Shown in pieces: positions 1 to 11,577 of a stretch of DNA of 64,000 nucleotides. The notes under the pieces are model-generated. The model was not told the origin of the DNA, made no database searches, and worked only from the letters and a program-made list of their open reading frames with translations. This DNA is from Sipunculus nudus (taxonomy: Eukaryota > Annelida > Sipuncula > Golfingiida > Sipunculidae), in the NCBI GenBank assembly GCA_026874595.1, contig CM049312.1:57293429-57357428 (forward strand), written 5' to 3'. Numbering within the stretch: the stretch's first letter is position 1; the number at the start of each line of letters is the position of its first letter. The translations under genes and the position numbers were made by a program.

Positions 1-1085
1 GCGATCCCCCCAGGGAAACTTGGGCTCAATTTTTGCTAAAGTGACAGCGAGGCTCTCAGGCAGGTACCACCAATCTCCACACACAACGCTGGTATTGACG
101 GACTCCGCTAGACTTTACAGGGACTACTAATAAATGCTGAACAAGCCGAGCACTGCCACACTGACATACTGAATAGGCGCTACTCTCTGCAGCGCTGTAA
201 TCAGACTGTGATAGAATTTGTGCCGCACTTTATAAGTAATTTGGATCATGATGAATCTTTTATCGTTAGAAGTTGAGCTTAATCAAGTCATTTGCAGGCC
301 TGGTCTATTTACAACTGGGATTCCCTCAACGTTGGAACGAACCTCTTTAAAAGCCTCAGCCAAGATGGAAACCACATATCTCTCTATATTATTATAACCA
401 TTCATTTTTCATATACTTTTTTTCTGTATTAACTTAAAGGTCCTAAAATTAACTTGATTTTGCATGATTATAACTCGCTCCTGTTATACAGGAAGGAGGC
501 TTATAAAGTTTGATGAGTTTATTTCTATATCCTGTTTTGAGTAAATTGGCTGTAGGTGGAACTTCTTGGGTCCCCATTGATGTAAAAACCATTGATTTCA
601 ATTTATTTATATTTTTTATAATTCTATCTTCCCTATTTTTTTTGTTTGCGCAAGATTTCCTATGTGCCTGATTTAAAGAAAATGACTGAAATATGGAGAC
701 AAAATTAGTCCTTTGCCACAGATTTTGCACCATATATTTATTTTTAACCTTTACCCTATTAGATAGCCGTTCACTCTGAAGCATATTTCCATTAGGCCTA
801 TCGCTCACCTCTGTCTCTGCTGGGGCCTACCTTCGGGCAAAATATCAGTCATCGGTGACATATAAGCACCCGATGTTTATGATTGGCCTTAATTATTTCC
901 TTGTACGTGTACCCACATAAGTATTAGATGTATCCTCTCCAATTATTTACCAGTCAAATTATAAAAACCATATTAATCTGTGTCTGACAATGCAGGTTTT
1001 ATCAACACATATTGGTTTGGCATATACACAGTGTATATCTACAAAGATGTGCTACCAGTAATGTAGAAATCTTTTGTCTAAAATC
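1..1085. other. No recognisable gene or repeat
   Basis: I see no assignable gene here. A 119-codon minus-strand frame at 449-808 starts with Met and has a balanced composition, but it shows no motif I know. The flanking DNA is ordinary AT-rich sequence. It is left unannotated. Confidence 0.4.
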
Positions 1086-1425
1086 TGGTTAACCCGTATT
1101 ACCATTTCCTCAGCGAGGAGGGTATGCTTTCATCTTCGTTCGTGCGTATGTTTGTGTGTTAGTTACCTACATAATCTCACGCAATCATGGACAGAATTTC
1201 ATGAAATGTTTAGGGCATTTGCGGTATGGACCAATGGACAATCGATTACAGTTTGGTGTGGATCCGGTCATGATCTGGATTAAGGGACGTCATCAAGGGA
1301 TATTCACAAATGTAGAGTCACTAATACACGAATGGAATAAAGGCCCAATTAGAGGATGTAAACACGGTTTCGCTGTACATCTCACAATAGGGAGGCTTGC
1401 ATTTATTAGAATGCATACTGCTAGT
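1086..1425 (+). repeat. Short inverted-repeat (MITE-like) element, family M, copy 1
   Basis: This is one of three related copies, with 14620-14945 (minus) and 25550-25945 (plus). Shared landmarks in order are a 'cgttcgtg.gt' stretch, 'tgtgtg', 'catgaatgg/catggaca', 'ttggtgtggatcc' followed by 'catgatc.gg', 'tcacaaatg', and a distal 'gaggcttgca' end. The two short open frames over it (69 and 92 codons) are in different frames and are not conserved between copies, so I take them as chance. Its organisation resembles the non-autonomous element at 45218-45618. Confidence 0.6.
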
Positions 1426-1728
1426 TGCATTTAATGCACTCTCAGTGCACTCTCACAGAAGCACTCTTATTGTCATCGAGAGTGACATCACTGTCGGGAT
1501 CAATCATATTATTACATGTACACGGTGTGAACAGCCTAAGCCTTATAGAAATGCTCTTTACAAAAATCATTGTTTAATCCAATAGAGTATTTGACTGTTT
1601 CTGCGTGCATATGGGAAAGTATAAGAATTTTTAAGAACCCTGTACAAAATTATGTACAAAATTTATTCATTTTACATTGACATATGCGGAACTTTGTACA
1701 TAAAACAAACACATAAAAAATATAAAAC

Positions 1729-1733
1729 ATATA

Positions 1734-1773
<40 letters not shown>

Positions 1774-1787
1774 GTAATAATAATAAT
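1729..1787. repeat. (TA)n then (TAA)n microsatellite
   Basis: A short TA run is followed directly by about 15 ATA/TAA units with one interruption. Confidence 0.95.
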
Positions 1788-3592
1788 CCTTGAACTTACA
1801 ATGTGAAAATATTAAGAAAACATTGGAGCCTATAAGTATCTTCATCCAAGGTGAGGTCCATGAGAAGATTCTTTTAATCAGTATATCATTTTACATTAAC
1901 ATAATCGTGCCAGTTTAGCATTACAGCGGGGAAAAAATTAGATGTCTGCGAAAATAGTATCATGCCGTCCTACCAGGAAAATGTAATGAATATTATGGTC
2001 ATACCAGACAAAATGCATGCAGCTTTTATTATTAAAGTTTACCGTTATCCAAATTGTCCGTTTACTGCTACTCTGATTAATAAGTTTACCGGTACATATA
2101 TAAATATAAGTCTCGCCAATTTACAAACCGGCCAATAATACAAGATATCGGGGATCCCTTTTTGCGGGATAAATGTCCTGTACTTTTTGGATTCTAACTT
2201 TTTTAATATAAATGTAAAATTAAATAATAATTTAAATATCAGTTAATACGAAAATAACTGGAGACGTCTGAATGTATATCTGTTAAAGGTTTAACTTGAG
2301 AGAAATTTCCAGTTTCGATCTAAATGTTATGGTGAAAGGTTTTTCACATACACAGATGTACACACGTTAAGTTTTATTAACTGTTATACTTTAAATAATT
2401 TTTTTTCATGATGGCTGAATTCAATAATTATGGTGAACAGAGTGATCTGCGCAGGCATGATTGTCACAGATGGTGCATCATTGCCTGTCTGCCTTGTCTG
2501 GGACAAAGGTAGCAACGCGTTTTGGTTGCTGAAGTTCCCTAGACAGCGTGTTGGGTGAACATTCAGTATGCTAAGGTCTATGAATGCTGATTTCACATGT
2601 TTCTGAATTGCCCAGAGATTTAGCAAACGTTGATTTAGAAGGCCATCATAAAGGTCTAACACAAAGACTGCAGTACAATCAGAAGGAGCTTAAGTTGTTA
2701 CTTCAGGACAATCAAAAGTATCTTTAAAAGGAACTTCAGGACAATCAATATGATAATCGCCATCATCTTCGCCCACATCAGATAATTCACCATTTGAAGG
2801 GTCAAAGTAGCGCCCATGAATTATACAAATCGCCTTGAGTATGATGTAGCTTGACTGAATTCTAACTGTGTTTGGATAGAAATATGAACTAAATGCAAAA
2901 TATTATATCCCTAAGTAAATAACAGTGTCAGAGATGTAGTATTTTTGAATAAAAGAGATAAAAATTACACAATAATATTCTGTCGTTCACTGTTTCCACC
3001 TGGGGTCCACTCGGTCCCTAAGAGAATAGTTTAAATACAGATCATATATTGCAATGGAACCACACTTTCTTTAACCGTAATAACGACATCAATATACCTG
3101 ACAACTACCTAAAAAGAGAAAAGACAATAACTGATCAATAAAAAAAAAACTTAAGGAATACACCCTTGCGGTCCAAATGGACCCTAGGTGTAATGATGAA
3201 GGGTATAACGGAATATAATCCGTCGAATTTGCTTTACTTTCTGTGGCTCGTGGCATATTCCGAGCCGTATACGCACTCAATGCATAGTGGATTAGCGAAA
3301 TAGAATATCTGATGACTTAAAACACGAACTCAACCCCCGTGTCAAGACATCATAGAACGGAGAAAATAAGGATTGTCTTATTTGTTTCGGGCACATGCAA
3401 AAAAAAATATATATATTCTTTAATGGACTCTGGAGGCAAATAATATGGTTCGCGTGGGCGCACTTCTTTTTCTTTTTGTTACGGGCTTCACGCTGGTAGG
3501 TGATGTCTTGATATTAGATTATTAGATTATGAAGTACTGCCTGTTATGTACATACTAAATTAAATAGACACCTTTTCCCTGAGAGCTTCCCG
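1788..3592. other. No gene recognised
   Basis: This is AT-rich DNA with only short unconserved open frames. At about 3490-3510 the string 'gctggtaggtgatg' recurs at 11560-11573, immediately before the element that begins at 11578. Confidence 0.5.
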
Positions 3593-3905
3593 CGGTGGTT
3601 TCACGAATTGTGCACCCTAGTTAGCTTTACCAGTGAGATGACGACTATATAAAAGAATGCCTGACTCTCCCTGGAGAGAACGAAAGGAAAACCTCAACAT
3701 TCAAGATCTGTGTTGTTGTCTTTACTTTATGACTAACCCCCCCTCCTCCTCCCCCTCCCCAACCCTTAATATGCAACACCATCCACATATATCATTATGG
3801 GAGATTCTTTTTACGTGTCTAACGAGGCGTTAAGGTTCTTCATAAAATCTACCATACAAAAGTCCTCGGAGTCGCTGCCGGATTATTTAGGTTAGCCTTA
3901 GTTAG
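3593..3905 (+). repeat. hAT-like non-autonomous element body, tandem unit 1
   Basis: The unit runs from 'ccgcggtggttt' through 'gagatgacgactatat', a C-rich tract, 'caacaccatccaca', 'cgaggcgtt' and 'cataaaa' to 'gtcgctgc.g.attattt'. The same order recurs in 3906-4216 and, more diverged, in 11765-12110, which lies inside an element with hAT-like termini. I infer that both tandem units are internal parts of that family without visible terminal inverted repeats. Confidence 0.6.
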
Positions 3906-4216
3906 CCTTAGCAGTCGACGTGAGATGACGAATAAATAATTTTAACCGTCTCTCCCCCAAGAGAACGGACGGCAAACATAACTATTCATCTCCTAAGGCT
4001 TGTGGTCATGCTTTTATTCTTTTATAAGGCTGACTGAATAACATTCTGTCTTTATTTTATGACTTGTTTTTCCCCTTAATTCGCAACACCATCCACACTT
4101 GAAATATAATGTGTTTATCATTACGGAAACTTCTTATAAACGAGGCGTTTATGTTCCTCACAAAACCTCCTATACGAAATTGAAGTCCCCGGGGTCGCTG
4201 CTGAATTATTTGACAC
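3906..4216 (+). repeat. hAT-like non-autonomous element body, tandem unit 2
   Basis: This is the direct tandem copy of 3593-3905. The shared landmarks are 'gtgagatgacga', 'aagagaacgga', 'tttattttatgact', 'caacaccatccaca', 'gaggcgtt' and 'ggtcgctgctgaattattt'. The two units differ by small indels and many substitutions, so the duplication is not recent. Confidence 0.65.
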
Positions 4217-5030
4217 CTGAACACAACTGCGTGAATTACCAGCCAGACTGAGTGTGAGTGATAGCATGGAAACGTCTGATCTGTAACAGAGCCTTAAATA
4301 AAAGACTGAAATAACATATAGTTATGAATTGTCATGCTTCACACGCATCTTCCATTCATATTCCTTGTTATGACTGATAGTTTACATTTTGCTACGTTTT
4401 GTGATCTTGATTATCATTTAAAAGTCGTTTCGGTCTTTGTCATATTTTCCAGCTGGCACTGTGAAGTTTGGGATTTTCATAATGCATTTAACAGTATGTA
4501 TGTATCTTTCACTCGATATCTGTCATGGAATGCTAATAAATAATTTTTATATATAGACAACTTAATATATAACCATGAGGGTAAATTGTCATATCATCCT
4601 TTCATATAATGTCCAGGATTATGACCGCGATTATAGTCATGTCAACTTTTAAACACATGAAAACACACTCAGGTGATATTATTTTGGGACGGCAATCGAC
4701 AGTAATACTGGTCCTGGTTTTTGTTATATTTAGCATAAATAACATTTTTTCAGAAAACTGTATTCTCCTACACACAAGTCATGTAAATAGAAGATTCACG
4801 GAAGTGGAAAGACCTCCATGTCAAATAATAAATTAAGCCAATGGAATATTGGGTGATGAGCACACTTTTTTATTATGCAATATATGGAGTCTCTATCTAA
4901 TACACCCACCGCTGAATTTAATATTCCACCATTGCGAGTAACTGGTATTCTGCTTTAATCACTGGAATTACTTTCCATAACGCCTACAACATTCCCAAAC
5001 GTGTCCATTTGGCGTATTATGAAATAAAGA
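4217..5030 (+). repeat. Old duplicate of 13105-14470
   Basis: Two separate blocks here occur in the same order and strand downstream. The block at 4225-4280 (gaattaccag, gactgagtgtgagt, catggaaa) matches 13137-13185. The block at 4850-5010 (gatgagc, 'attgcgag', 'tattctgc', 'tccataacgcc') matches 14300-14460. The sequence between the blocks is not obviously alignable. No coding capacity was recognised. Confidence 0.5.
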
Positions 5031-5535
5031 TAGGCTTGGTGGATGCGAAGCACTGGCCTTCTTTCAAATAAAATTTTATTACATAGTGTATTATAACACG
5101 TCTGGTTTTTATCGTTGCCTTTTTGTAATAAACCTGAGCTGTGCTTGGCTTTCAAGTTGGCTGATATGTAAAAGATATAATACATAAAAGACGGGCGTTT
5201 GCCAGATCATCTTTAATTTTAAATACATAACGATACAGCTTTGTTAATTTGTGTCTCGTTCTCGCAGAGCACTAAGGTGAATGCAAGGTTTCAATCTGTA
5301 AAAAAAGGAATATATTTGCCCAAAAACTTTTAAATTCGTTCTATTCCCATAAGAACATAACTGTCAAATTGATATCAGTGATAGCCAATTTTAAAAGTAT
5401 ACCTGAAGGCGTTATATCGTTATAACACTATCAGTTATTTTGTAAGTATACGCAATATAAAGTGGTCGTTTAAATCTATGATATATAATATTTCCACGAA
5501 AGACACTTTTAGGATCACCGCTATCCATCCATAAA

Positions 5536-5680
5536 GGGGACCTGGACAGCTGGGCGGTAAAATGCTCGACCTTCTCCGCTGGCGACCAGGGTTCGATCCC
5601 AGGTGCTGCCATGACAGTCGGTTGTAGTTGCCCGTCCAAGGTCGGTGGTTCTCTCCGGGTTCCCCGGCTTCCTCCAACTC
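5536..5680 (+). mobile_element. tRNA-derived SINE, family S1, copy 1
   Basis: A good RNA polymerase III B box (gggttcgatccc, 5589-5600) lies about 50 bases after the element start at 'ggggacctggacag'. The tRNA-like head is followed by a conserved body containing 'tagttgcccgtcc' and 'ctccgggttccccgg', a core I associate with SINEs of molluscs and other invertebrates. The same head and body are found on the minus strand at 63765-63897. Two overlapping minus-strand open frames here are shadows of the SINE and not genes. Confidence 0.8.
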
Positions 5681-5699
5681 TCTCACTACGATCTCCATC

Positions 5700-5960
5700 T
5701 TGATCAGTATTTCCTATACCGACTCAATCTGTCAAACTTTGTCGTTGCTAAGGGAGCGAGCGCGGGCCGGATTTTCCGGAGACAAGTGACTGGCTCGAGC
5801 GCCGACTTCACTTTCAGTCAGCTTTCAATCCGCACTTTGACTTTATGCGATCTCTCTAGGACCGGGCTGACATTGGGAGACACGATTTTAGGTTTAGTCC
5901 AGCTTGATCTACTTTGATTTGCTCCGTGTGTGGCCTGTGTAAAACCGTAATTATCGCCAA
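5700..5960 (+). repeat. Dispersed repeat related to 29920-30060
   Basis: The strings 'ctctaggaccgg', 'ctgac/ctagac.tggga', and 'gctccgtgtgtggcctg' recur as 'ctctaggaccgg', 'ctagactggga' and 'tctgtgtgcggcctg' at 29940-30050. It starts close to the end of the preceding SINE. The long plus-strand frame across it (5645-5917) also includes part of the SINE and is probably not a gene. Confidence 0.45.
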
Positions 5961-6044
5961 AAACATGTGCATGTTGTGTTCCCGGACTAGAGCTGAACTA
6001 TAGCATCCTGTTTTGGGTAACTTCTGTCATTTGGATAACTTCTG

Positions 6045-6310
6045 TCACGTCGGAAGTGGGGAGGGGGGTTCAGGCCGTAAAAAAATTTTTAAATTCGGTT
6101 GCTGTGGCTGAAAAAAAAGGGGGGGTTGGACCCCCTGAACCCCTCCCCAGGATCCGCTTCGGCCTGTTCCGCGGAGCCAGTGTGAGATGCGATTATATAA
6201 TGGTGCTTCCATCACCCCAAAAAAACATAAAGAAAACATCATTTGTAGGTAATTTGCAATATCAGCATCAACATATTAGAACAGTTACTTAAACGGTTAA
6301 ACAAGATATA
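6045..6310 (+). repeat. hAT-like non-autonomous element, diverged copy
   Basis: It resembles 11640-11900: a 'caggccg.aaaa' block, then 'ggttgctgtggctgaaaaa' with a G-run, then a 'gccagtgtgagatg.gattatataatg' block, 'catcacc' and 'aagaaaacat'. An internal imperfect hairpin around 6115-6145 is made by a G-run followed by 'ggacccccctg'-like sequence. No terminal repeats are visible, so this copy is truncated or decayed. Confidence 0.5.
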
Positions 6311-7267
6311 CGAGTATGCTTATTGTAACATGATGTAAATTGTTGAATATATATATGTGGGTTATTACATGAGTCATCTAAGATATCCATATCCAGACTA
6401 ATACTGGATGAACAGAACCACCCAGACAAGAAAAACGCCGTATATTGCTGGGACACGTAGAGCAATAGCTTTTGACATAAATGCCTAAAAAACGAGCAAT
6501 GTTAGAGCTTCGTCGAGTTTTCTCTGATATTCATACCAAGAGTAATTATCTAACGTGAGTAGCTTCGAATTGCTAATAATAGCCGGGATACATCGATTTA
6601 ATTGCAAAATCTTATCCTTAATCTTAGGTTTACTTTCCATTGAAGTATACTTTGTAACATTAGAAAATAGCAGTCTGCATGAAGTTGCACAGCTTTTTCT
6701 GCCCTACAGCTAAAAAAACAGCCCCTGCCCCTTTATTGGTGGTTTGCCGCAATCATGCCGTGCAACCTTTGGATTACAAAATCTCTGGAATTCCCTGGTA
6801 AATTTGGTCAATCTTGCAATTTAGTTCTATTTTTCAAGCATGGCCGACATAATAGGCATAGTTTTAAGACCATCTTGGGTTAATGTCAAAGTCTTAGGTC
6901 AAATTCAAGGTCATTTAACCCCCAAATCAGAAAATATAATATTTTAGATGAAAATCTGAACATTTTCCCTTAAAATTCATTTTGACAAGTAGTTTTAATA
7001 ATTATTTATTAATAATGTACATTATTTCTTATAATATTGCATGTTTTTATTGTGTCTTGAACGGGTGTAGACTACTCGATAGTACTAATATAGTGATTAT
7101 AATTTAATAACATATGAATTGTTATGTAGTCCCTGAAATCTCTGCTTCTTTGTTGCAAGTGCTGATGTGTTTTAGAACTAGAAGAGTGAAGTGCTTAGAC
7201 TAATGTGAGCTAGAATAATGGTGGTGGTGAATGTGGTAAAGTAAATATTGATATCTTCTTAACAAAC
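6311..7267. other. No gene recognised
   Basis: AT-rich DNA. A short block at 6500-6555 (gagttttctctgatattcat) resembles 12345-12385 and suggests the repeat to the left may extend this far. Nothing else is assignable. Confidence 0.4.
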
Positions 7268-8070
7268 ATGGAATGCATAATTCACAGACAGAATGCACAA
7301 GGAAAATGTCTGCAAATCATCAGTGAACCAAAAACTTCATCCCTGACTCCTGAGATATGGTACAGAATTGTCACTGTAGCTCACGTGAGACAACAGTTGC
7401 CACATTTTTCAATATCTATATACCGTGATATAATTAGGAAACTGCGAGGGGAAATGCTTCCTATTGGAGGTTATCACGTAACATGTTGCCTGTCGTTCAC
7501 TTTCCTGCCAAAGAACAATGTAAAGTCTCTCAATTGATTATTCTGATGTGACCCCCTCTACTTCAGCTTCATTTCACAATCTTAGAAGTGAAAACGTACA
7601 TGGGTTATGAAGCTGCCAATCACCCGGGGTCACAGAGAAAATAATGCATTTTCTGTGAGTGAGCAGAGAAGAATGTGAAAGGGAAATGATAGCCTCTCAC
7701 AGAGTGTACACTTGACTCTGCTGAGCACCTGATAAAATATATGATCAAACAATGTGGAGATGATAACCTAAACACGCTCGAAGGAGACATCGGCTTTTCA
7801 TTCTAAGGAAATCCAATATCATCACAAAATGTCGTCAAGACTATGTGTATGAAGCCAAGCGAACTGGAAAGGGAAAATTGCCAATTAAGATGGATGCTTC
7901 ATATTCGAAACTGATTTAGAGACATTTGTCCTTGAGAGTCGTCAGCAAATGACTGCAAAATCGCTATTTGAGAAATTCAAACCAATTTGTAACAATAAGA
8001 GGAATAAAGTACGAGAGCAGAGAATTAAGAGTTCTTCAAAGAGTCCTTGACCTAAGATTATTAGCATAAT
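7268..8070 (+). pseudogene. Decayed coding relic, cysteine/histidine-rich protein of unknown function
   Basis: An 89-codon open frame (7268-7537) has the layout of a large uncharacterised invertebrate multicopy family as I remember it: a Cys near the start, a Lys/Ser-rich linker (SEPKTSSL), a helix-like stretch, then GGYHVTCCLSFT, resembling a 'G-Y-H-x-x-C-Y-x-S-F-T' signature. Reading on with frame changes gives weaker coding-like segments: 'GDDNLNTLEGDIGF' near 7750, 'DYVYEAKRTGKGKL' near 7840, and 'ESRQQMTAKSLFEKF' near 7935. Stops and frameshifts separate them, so if it was a gene it is dead. The family may itself be carried by a transposon. It could also be partly chance; only a protein search would settle this. 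Confidence 0.38.
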
Positions 8071-8118
8071 TCGGTCAAAGGGGCGGAGCATAAAGGCTGT
8101 GATGGGTAGGAACATTTT

Positions 8119-8131
8119 ATGAGATTCCGTT
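8119..8131. repeat. Target-site duplication of the LINE, left copy
   Basis: The 13 bases atgagattccgtt here are repeated exactly at 10041-10053, on the other side of the LINE. Confidence 0.9.
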
Positions 8132-8330
8132 GAATGAATGAATGAATTTTTATTCAGAAAATATAGGCCTCAGGCCCATAGCTTCACAATAAGATTCACA
8201 TAATGCATTTATACATAGTCACGTGACTTAATACTCAAAACATTAAAATACAAAATCAAAGAACAAAACAACAACAACAAAAACAACAACAAAAAAATAA
8301 TAATAATCTTATCAGTATCAACAAAAATCA

Positions 8331-8353
8331 ATAATAATAATAATAATAATAAT
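8331..8353. repeat. (TAA)n microsatellite inside the LINE 3' region
   Basis: About eight TAA units, with a second shorter run just before at 8298-8307. Confidence 0.9.
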
Positions 8354-9396
8354 TGTAATAATAATGGATAATAAATAATGGTAATAGAATAAATAATGCA
8401 AACATACACAATAAATAATAAATAGAAGAACAAATATTGTACATAACAAGGGTATAAATGAGTAACAGTTTTGATTATGATTTACAGTTTACACCGATTT
8501 TAGCAACACATTTAAATATCTAATCTATACTGTATATACAAACCTGTTTCTAGTGCCTTACAGTCAAATTTTCAATTGGAAAGGAAAGCCATCAGGACAA
8601 TTTAAATCAATTACAAGAAACTGATGTTTGTAGAATTCTATAAGAAGGGCTAGTCAACTGAAAATGTGTATATTAACATTACACATTATCATTTTTGCGA
8701 TACGATATATATTCATGAAATTTTAACATAATTCTAAGTTTATTTGTGATGCATACATTATTCAGTTGTTCGCTCCTGCATAAAAGTGGTTATAACAGTC
8801 CTGTTATTTACATAAAAGAATAAAACACAATTGACATAATCATCATAATGGCAGTTCAGTCCAAAACTATATTTTCATTTATGATATTCATCATTTGCAA
8901 AAATGGAAACCTTTAAATGATTATAATAAATAAATAACCTGGTACAATTTATATTATGTATCTACAACATTCATATCACATTATATAACACTGTTGCATT
9001 GATGCAAGAAAGTTGCAATATATTCATCTGTTGTGCATACATCTATGTACTAAGTAACCAGGTAGCAATACCTGTTTACCTTGCATTGGAAACATCATTT
9101 ATATACATTTAGCAAATGCAGGTACATTAATTAAATTAAAAGTCTGTGCAAAACACCAGAGCAGTTTTTATAGTTTATCTATTACAATCCAGGTTGTTAT
9201 TATTTGTGATGACAATGCAAAATTAGATATTTATAATAATTTATTGAAAGGATCACACAATCCAACATTTTCAATACTCATTGTTATTTTTCCTAGAATA
9301 TAATAAAAGTTTAAATTACCCAATAAAGATACTTGATATTTTAACTTCTTCTTTTCTTTCTCTGATTTACAAGCTTACACTTTTCATATAATTTTA

Positions 9397-10040
9397 CTAT
9401 GGAATACCATCCAGTGCAGTTTTTCTTTTATCAAATGCATGATATGTGAAGGGCGCAAGGCTATTTATTATGAATGAGTTTTTACTTGACATTAGTAAGT
9501 GGAATTGTGGATTGTTTACTTTAGACATATATTTTCTCCTCAGGTTATCATACAAAGGACATTTCATAATGAAATGGTATTCATTTTCTACATATGCTTC
9601 TCCATGGTTTAAGCAGTATCTACAGAGTCTGTCTTCCCAATTTATTTTCTTATGACGACCACGTTCTATTTCTAGTTCATGGGAAGATGTTCTTTGTCTT
9701 CCCAAACTAGTTCGATATCTCTTATTTTGAATTAATGATAAATATAATTCTGTATCTAATGTATTTTTGAATATAACATAAGTTTTTAATCTACCATTAT
9801 TTCCTATGCTTGCTGACCATTCTTGCATTTCATTATCCTGCAGTCTTTGCTTAAAACATGACAAAAATGAATTTATATCCCCTACATCTTGTGATAGCCA
9901 TGCATATCCAAAACCAAGTGAGAATAATATATGTTTTATTCTTGTTGCCCAGTTTTCCTTACCCTTTTCATCTAATTTGTATAGTTTATAGTAAAGTTGC
10001 TTCGGGAATCTGTTTTCTGGCATTCTCAATATTTTAATCC
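9397..10040 (-). pseudogene. C-terminal fragment of a LINE reverse transcriptase polyprotein
   Basis: The open frame runs to 10065 on paper, but its first residues (MLFMNGIS) are translated from flanking DNA and the target-site duplication. The retrotransposon part begins at IKILRMPENR. About 214 codons remain. Toward the end is CRYCLNHGEAYVENEYHF followed by IMKCPLY, a C-x2-C ... H-x4-C zinc-knuckle-like motif. I know this motif from the C-terminus of many animal LINE ORF2 proteins, downstream of the reverse transcriptase. The preceding helical segment (WATRIKHILFSLGFGYAW) is also typical of that region. The stop is probably the native one. There is no internal stop, so the insertion may be fairly young, but the reverse transcriptase and endonuclease domains are absent. 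Confidence 0.82.
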
Positions 10041-10053
10041 ATGAGATTCCGTT
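10041..10053. repeat. Target-site duplication of the LINE, right copy
   Basis: Exact 13-base repeat of 8119-8131. The bases just outside the duplication differ on both sides, so its length is fixed at 13. Confidence 0.9.
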
Positions 10054-11577
10054 CATGAACAACAAACAAACACACTCTCGAACGGGGATGAACGAATACC
10101 GTCCCGGCGGAGGTAATTATAACTAGCAAATACCGAGTGTGAATAATATAGGGATAGAAAATAAATCCTTTAATAAAAGATTTTTGAATATAGTTATGTA
10201 AAACGAAACTTATATATCAGCGTTCATACAAGACAGGTGACAGTGTAGTTAAGCTTTCAAAACAGTCGTTGACATAGAGGATTTATTTAAGCCGAGTTAA
10301 AAGGTTCTCCCCATAACTGGTTTCGTATGCGAGGTGGTTAAAAGTGCTCAGTTTGAGTCTTTACCTGAGAAGTAACTCTTCTTCGCACTTATAAGCTCTG
10401 CTGCTACACGAAATCAGATTTCTGATGCCTGGCCTATGCTATAAGGTTACGTGACATTCATCTATATATCTTATCATATTCATTTTCACTCAAACCTAAC
10501 ATTTATACCTCATTATTATAAAAGAATTCTACAATGACACTAAATGGCTATGAGAATTTTAAATTCTAACACCTTGTCTCTCAATTTAGATTAATTAGAG
10601 CCCTATAACTTTAACATTATCACTTTTGTTTTAACTGACAGTGGCCACTTTGAAAATGACTATAGCAGTATTCTGCTGTTCCAAGACATATCATCCTTAT
10701 GTGTCCCTTACTGATACATGATATACCTGTGACGGCATTTATGACCAGACAGTATGGGAGACATACCTGTAGTGCTCCAAATATGTCAAATTTGCTAAAA
10801 AAACAGCATGATTTTCCAAGTATTTCTGGTCCTATCTCGCCTAAGCAAACTTATAGTCTACTTTAAGCTGGCTGAAGTGCTCTAGACATGTTATGTCATA
10901 GTTACCCGATAGCTTGGAACAGAAGAGGCCAAAGTCTGCTATATGTATAATGACCTTATGCTTTGTCCACAATTATGCTGACTGGTGTCTGGCAGTCAAG
11001 GGATTCTTATTTCTTGTTATGGACCTTAAGTGGGCATGTGATGACTGGAATTTAAACCTGAAAAGCCATCAAAATACAAATTCTAAATTAATGTTAAACA
11101 TAGAACTAGTTTTTTGTGTTATTATTCATAAAAGGAAAATAAAACTATATGCATGTATATAAATAAAATAATCAAACTTGGGATATTAAGTTAACATTAT
11201 ATATATATTATTTATGTAGAATATTAAATATAATGTAAACCTTATAGGTAGGAAACAGATTATGCATACACAACAGAAGTATGTATGATATCTTAGTAAA
11301 TAAACTCCATGATGTAAGATACTAAACTAAAAGATCAGGAATGGGGACATTGCTTTTTCACATGATATTTTTATCGAAAAAGTAATAAAAAATCCCGCCT
11401 GTCCACACTGATTTCTGAGAAAAAGTGCCTGAGAAAAAATCCCTTTTTTTGCCTGAGCTTAATAGAGAATCTAATGATTTGATATATAGACTGCCTCATG
11501 TTTCAATAAACACAGATTCATGAAGTGTTTTTTAAAGAAACACTTCTGAAGGTCTCATGCTGGTAGGTGATGTTTTG
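10054..11577. other. No gene recognised; part is a repeat shared with 13140-13330
   Basis: At 10125-10280 the landmarks 'gagtgtgaataat', 'tatatcagcgttcata', 'aagaca.gtgaca' and a distal 'gatttatt' recur in order at 13145-13330 (gagtatgagtaat, tatcagcgttta, aagacacacgtgaca). The rest is AT-rich DNA without recognised content. The 82-codon frame at 10914-11162 is unremarkable. Confidence 0.45.

Larger units (their letters stand above)
8132..10040 (-). mobile_element. 5'-truncated non-LTR retrotransposon (LINE) insertion
   Basis: The insertion is bounded by an exact 13-bp target-site duplication. In its own direction (minus strand) it starts inside the open frame at 10040, has a stop at 9397-9399, a long AT-rich 3' region of about 1.25 kb, and ends with a short ATTC repeat tail (gaatgaatgaatgaat on the plus strand, 8132-8147). 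A simple-repeat tail and a variable-length target duplication are typical of CR1/L2-like LINEs, so I infer that group without naming a family. Missing the 5' part including the reverse transcriptase core, it is a dead-on-arrival copy. Confidence 0.85.

Noticed and set aside
449-808. 119-codon minus-strand open frame
   Set aside because: It is possible but unsupported: no recognisable domain, no splice or promoter context I could defend, and no second copy in the window.
8209-8433. 74-codon hydrophobic minus-strand frame resembling a membrane peptide
   Set aside because: It translates the TAA/TAT-rich 3' region of the LINE; the Leu/Ile run comes from the simple repeat.
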